This document shows positions 5,621-7,349 of a DNA stretch of 7,349 nucleotides, piece by piece. The stretch is from assembly GCA_002373325.1 (NCBI GenBank), contig DFKI01000118.1:1-7349 (forward strand). The letters are read 5' to 3'. Below the pieces are notes generated by a model. That model saw nothing but the letters and a program-made list of their open reading frames with translations, did no database searches and was not told the DNA's origin. The DNA is from Treponema sp. UBA3649. Its GTDB lineage: Bacteria > Spirochaetota > Spirochaetia > Treponematales > Treponemataceae. Made by a program: the position numbers and the translations under genes. Every line of letters starts with the position of its first letter. The first letter of the stretch is position 1.

Positions 5621-6445
5621 ATGAAGATAATATCATGGAACGTAAACGGAATCAGGGCGGTGGAAAAAAAAGATTTTGTGCCGTGGCTCTTGAGTTCCGG
5701 TGCCGATGTCGTGTGCATTCAGGAAACAAAGGCAAATCCAAGTCAACTTTCAAACGAGCTTCTGAATCCTGGAGCGGAAACCGAGGATGACGACACACCT
5801 CTTTTCTCCGACTCAAATTCAACGGATGGAAAATCATACCGCTCATATTTTTCATCGGCAAAAAAAGCTGGCTACTCCGGAACCGCAATCTACACGCTCA
5901 GGGAACCAGATTCCGTGGAGACATTGGGAATCGATGAGTTTGACGACGAGGGACGGACCACAATTGCAAGATTCAAAAATCTGGCCGTGATTTCAGCATA
6001 TTTTCCGAACAGTCAGGGAGAAGGCGCGCGACTTCCTTACAAACTTGCATTCTGTGACGCAATCTTCAAAAAATGCACTTCGCTAGTTGACTCCGGATGC
6101 TCAATCGTACTCTGCGGAGACTATAACATAGCACACAAGCCCATAGATTTGGCAAATCCCAAGTCGAACGAAAAAAACGCCGGATACCTTCCCGAGGAGC
6201 GTGCCTGGATGGATTTTTTCACAGCCAACGGATTTACCGACACGTTCAGGATGTTCTGCACGGAGCCTGCCATGTACACCTGGTGGAGCTACAGGATGAG
6301 GGCCAGGGAAAAGAACGTGGGATGGCGCATTGACTACGCGTGTGTGAATGACGCATTTTCGTCCAAGGTAAAATCAAGCAGAATTCTGAGTGACGTGATG
6401 GGAAGCGACCATTGCCCCATTGAAATCGAGGTGGATGAAAACTAA
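5621..6445 (+). CDS. xth: Exodeoxyribonuclease III / AP endonuclease
   Basis: A 274-residue exonuclease III of the EEP (endonuclease/exonuclease/phosphatase) fold, which cuts DNA 5' to abasic sites and degrades 3' ends in base-excision repair. The catalytic set is complete: N7 (SWNVNGIRA), E35 (IQETK), Y127 (AYFPNS), D167 and N169 (GDYNIAH), D238 (GWRIDYA) and H264 (GSDHCPI). Residues about 43-70 form an acidic, low-complexity insert (GAETEDDDTPLFSDSNSTDG) where most bacterial homologues run straight to the Y-x2-Y strand. The ATG at 5621 must be the start: a stop codon lies in frame at 5603 and the SWN motif begins at residue 5. No Shine-Dalgarno sequence precedes it, unlike the other complete genes here. 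It is divergent from GH43 and appears to be a single-gene unit with a hairpin after it. Confidence 0.95.
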   Translation: MKIISWNVNGIRAVEKKDFVPWLLSSGADVVCIQETKANPSQLSNELLNPGAETEDDDTPLFSDSNSTDGKSYRSYFSSAKKAGYSGTAIYTLREPDSVETLGIDEFDDEGRTTIARFKNLAVISAYFPNSQGEGARLPYKLAFCDAIFKKCTSLVDSGCSIVLCGDYNIAHKPIDLANPKSNEKNAGYLPEERAWMDFFTANGFTDTFRMFCTEPAMYTWWSYRMRAREKNVGWRIDYACVNDAFSSKVKSSRILSDVMGSDHCPIEIEVDEN

Positions 6446-6458
6446 ATGCCGGTGACCG

Positions 6459-6486
6459 TAGTTAGCTTAGGCTAATTATTTGTATT
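6459..6486 (+). terminator. Probable terminator of xth
   Basis: Fourteen bases after the xth stop, TAGTTAGC and GCTAATTA pair as an eight-base stem (one G-T pair) around a TTAG loop, followed by TTTGTATT. The tail is short, so termination may be partial. Confidence 0.4.
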
Positions 6487-6501
6487 ACAAAGACTTTTTA
6501 C

Positions 6502-6530
6502 TTGATTTTTTGTCCCTGCCACAGTATACT
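6502..6530 (+). promoter_or_regulatory. Sigma-70-type promoter of the ferredoxin gene
   Basis: TTGATT (6502-6507) and TATACT (6525-6530) are separated by exactly 17 bases. Transcription would begin near 6537, leaving a leader of about 26 bases that contains the ribosome binding site. Confidence 0.6.
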
Positions 6531-6562
6531 TTACTAAGCAAATCAACAAGCGAGGTAAGGAA

Positions 6563-6736
6563 ATGGCATACAAAATTACAGCGGATACTTGTATAAATTG
6601 TGGAGCTTGTGAGGGAGAATGTCCTGCAGGAGCAATCACAGAAGCTGATGACAAAAGAACAATCAATGCTGACACCTGTTTGGGTTGCGGAGCATGTGCT
6701 TCAGTCTGCCCGGTAGAGGCGATTTCAGAGGCATAA
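6563..6736 (+). CDS. 2[4Fe-4S] ferredoxin (clostridial type)
   Basis: A 57-residue soluble electron carrier, the typical length for this family. Two C-x2-C-x2-C-x3-C-P motifs bind the two [4Fe-4S] clusters: C10, C13, C16, C20 (CINCGACEGECP) and C39, C42, C45, C49 (CLGCGACASVCP). As in the family, the first three cysteines of each motif bind one cluster and the fourth binds the other. It begins MAYKITADTC and ends VEAISEA. Such ferredoxins shuttle low-potential electrons between pyruvate:ferredoxin oxidoreductase, hydrogenase and Rnf-type complexes in fermenting anaerobes; none of these partners is in the window. GAGG (6552-6555) lies seven bases before the ATG. It has its own promoter and a strong terminator, so it is a one-gene transcript, which fits an abundant small protein. 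Confidence 0.96.
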   Translation: MAYKITADTCINCGACEGECPAGAITEADDKRTINADTCLGCGACASVCPVEAISEA

Positions 6737-6780
6737 TCTCCGGAAAGGCATTTCAATTGTCATCTGCCAATCATTCGAGA

Positions 6781-6826
6781 ACAGGTTTCTGCATGAATAC
6801 ATCTGCGGGAGCCTGTTTTTTTTTTT
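6781..6826 (+). terminator. Strong intrinsic terminator after the ferredoxin gene
   Basis: ACAGGTTTCTGCA (6781-6793) pairs with TGCGGGAGCCTGT (6804-6816) as a 13-base stem with three G-T pairs and a ten-base loop. It is followed directly by an unbroken run of T (6816-6826). This is the clearest terminator in the window. Confidence 0.85.
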
Positions 6827-6859
6827 GTCTCCAGCACAAAACGGAATTGGAGGAATGAA

Positions 6860-7240
6860 ATGATAAAAAAATTGAGCGGAGGATTCAAAAAACTCACCTC
6901 ATCGCTCGGAAAACTGATTGTGCTAGCTTTAATCTGTCTCGCGCTTGCACTCGGAATCGTCTGTCCGCTCTGGAAATGGGCCACCACATCCCCGAAAAGC
7001 TATACGATTGCCCTTCTCGCCATATTTGCGGCACTCTTTGTCGTTCTCATAATCAGAACGGCAGTCAGAAAAGGGCCTAAAACGTTTTTATTCTTTATCC
7101 TGAAACTCGCGGCTGTAATCGGTGGTGTCGGAGGAGCAGTTTTCTTCATATTAAACAGTAACCGGATTGCGGCATTGATTGTTTTCATTGCGGCTGTTAT
7201 AATCTATGCCATACTTTCACTTGGAGATAAAAAGAAATGA
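6860..7240 (+). CDS. Small four-helix membrane protein of unknown function
   Basis: A 126-residue integral inner-membrane protein that I do not recognise. Four hydrophobic helices are predicted at about 17-36, 47-66, 75-97 and 102-120. The basic N-terminus (MIKKLSGGFKK), basic middle loop (RTAVRKGPK) and KKK end suggest that both termini face the cytoplasm. The third helix is glycine-rich (AAVIGGVGGAVFF). There are no conserved charged or catalytic residues inside helices apart from R101 at a helix start. GGAGG (6849-6853) is six bases before the ATG. Only 33 bases separate it from the ferredoxin terminator, too little for a separate standard promoter, so it may depend on read-through or on a promoter overlapping the hairpin. 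It overlaps the next gene by ATGA, so the two are translationally coupled and probably act together. Confidence 0.8.
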   Translation: MIKKLSGGFKKLTSSLGKLIVLALICLALALGIVCPLWKWATTSPKSYTIALLAIFAALFVVLIIRTAVRKGPKTFLFFILKLAAVIGGVGGAVFFILNSNRIAALIVFIAAVIIYAILSLGDKKK

Positions 7241-7349
7241 AAAGATTTTTTCTTGCGGCGGCATTTCTTTTCACAGGGATTCTCGCACTTGCACAGGAAA
7301 CAAAAATACCCGTGATTGAGACCCTTGCGACAAAACCACCGGCATCCGA
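7237..7349 (+). CDS. Exported protein, N-terminal fragment (runs off the window)
   Basis: The first 37 codons of a protein that begins at ATG 7237, overlapping the stop of the membrane-protein gene by ATGA. It starts with a signal peptide: basic MKR, a hydrophobic core (FFLAAAFLFTGILA), and a likely signal peptidase I site after ALA, before QETKIPVIE. The mature part visible (QETKIPVIETLATKPPAS) is too short to name a family. GGAG (7223-7226) lies ten bases before the start, inside the preceding gene. Coupling to a membrane-protein gene suggests an envelope role; this is inference. Confidence 0.75.
   Translation, partial: MKRFFLAAAFLFTGILALAQETKIPVIETLATKPPAS

Noticed and set aside
6472..6756. 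A 94-codon open frame on the minus strand opposite the ferredoxin
   Set aside because: It is the antisense shadow of the cysteine-rich ferredoxin frame, whose two C-x2-C-x2-C-x3-C-P motifs, promoter, ribosome binding site and terminator all support the plus strand.

Overview
The window looks like a chromosomal segment of an anaerobic, carbohydrate-using bacterium, most likely a gut or rumen Treponema-type spirochaete. The evidence is indirect: a stand-alone clostridial-type 2[4Fe-4S] ferredoxin, a cytoplasmic GH43 glycosidase, a NUDIX/methyltransferase pair, AT-rich promoters of sigma-70 type, and strong GGAG ribosome binding sites. I infer the taxon from general gene style, not from a marker gene.

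Layout. Every gene in 1-5286 is on the minus strand. Read in the direction of transcription they are: a cytoplasmic GH43 glycoside hydrolase (5286-4315); a polytopic membrane protein with a periplasmic PDZ/S41-peptidase-like domain (4216-2390); a Phd/YefM-type antitoxin (2291-1968) followed by the wreck of its RelE toxin (1971-1854); a NUDIX hydrolase and a SAM methyltransferase in a tight two-gene unit (1798-526); and the N-terminal half of an EamA/DMT transporter that runs off the window (437-1). Every gene from 5621 onward is on the plus strand: exodeoxyribonuclease III (5621-6445), a 57-residue ferredoxin (6563-6736) with its own promoter and a strong terminator, a four-helix membrane protein of unknown function (6860-7240), and the start of an exported protein overlapping it by ATGA (7237 onward).

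The divergent gap between the two blocks (5287-5620, 334 bases) holds no gene but is rich in structure. A 132-base element resembling a MITE or REPIN (5369-5500) has imperfect GGGG-starting terminal inverted repeats and two inverted 32-base palindromic units. It abuts eleven tandem copies of a CTCTCAC heptamer (5501-5577), and the exodeoxyribonuclease III start follows 43 bases later.

The genes do not form one pathway. They are mostly small housekeeping or accessory units, each with its own signals. The points most worth a second look are the toxin gene collapsed by an internal deletion while its antitoxin and promoter survive; the nested inverted-repeat element beside a heptamer microsatellite; two genes (EamA transporter and xth) that lack a Shine-Dalgarno sequence and have promoter-like boxes placed so that transcripts would be leaderless; and an S41-like protein with no lysine where the usual Ser-Lys dyad needs one. 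I see no sign of a new defence system, CRISPR array, intact phage or complete insertion sequence.
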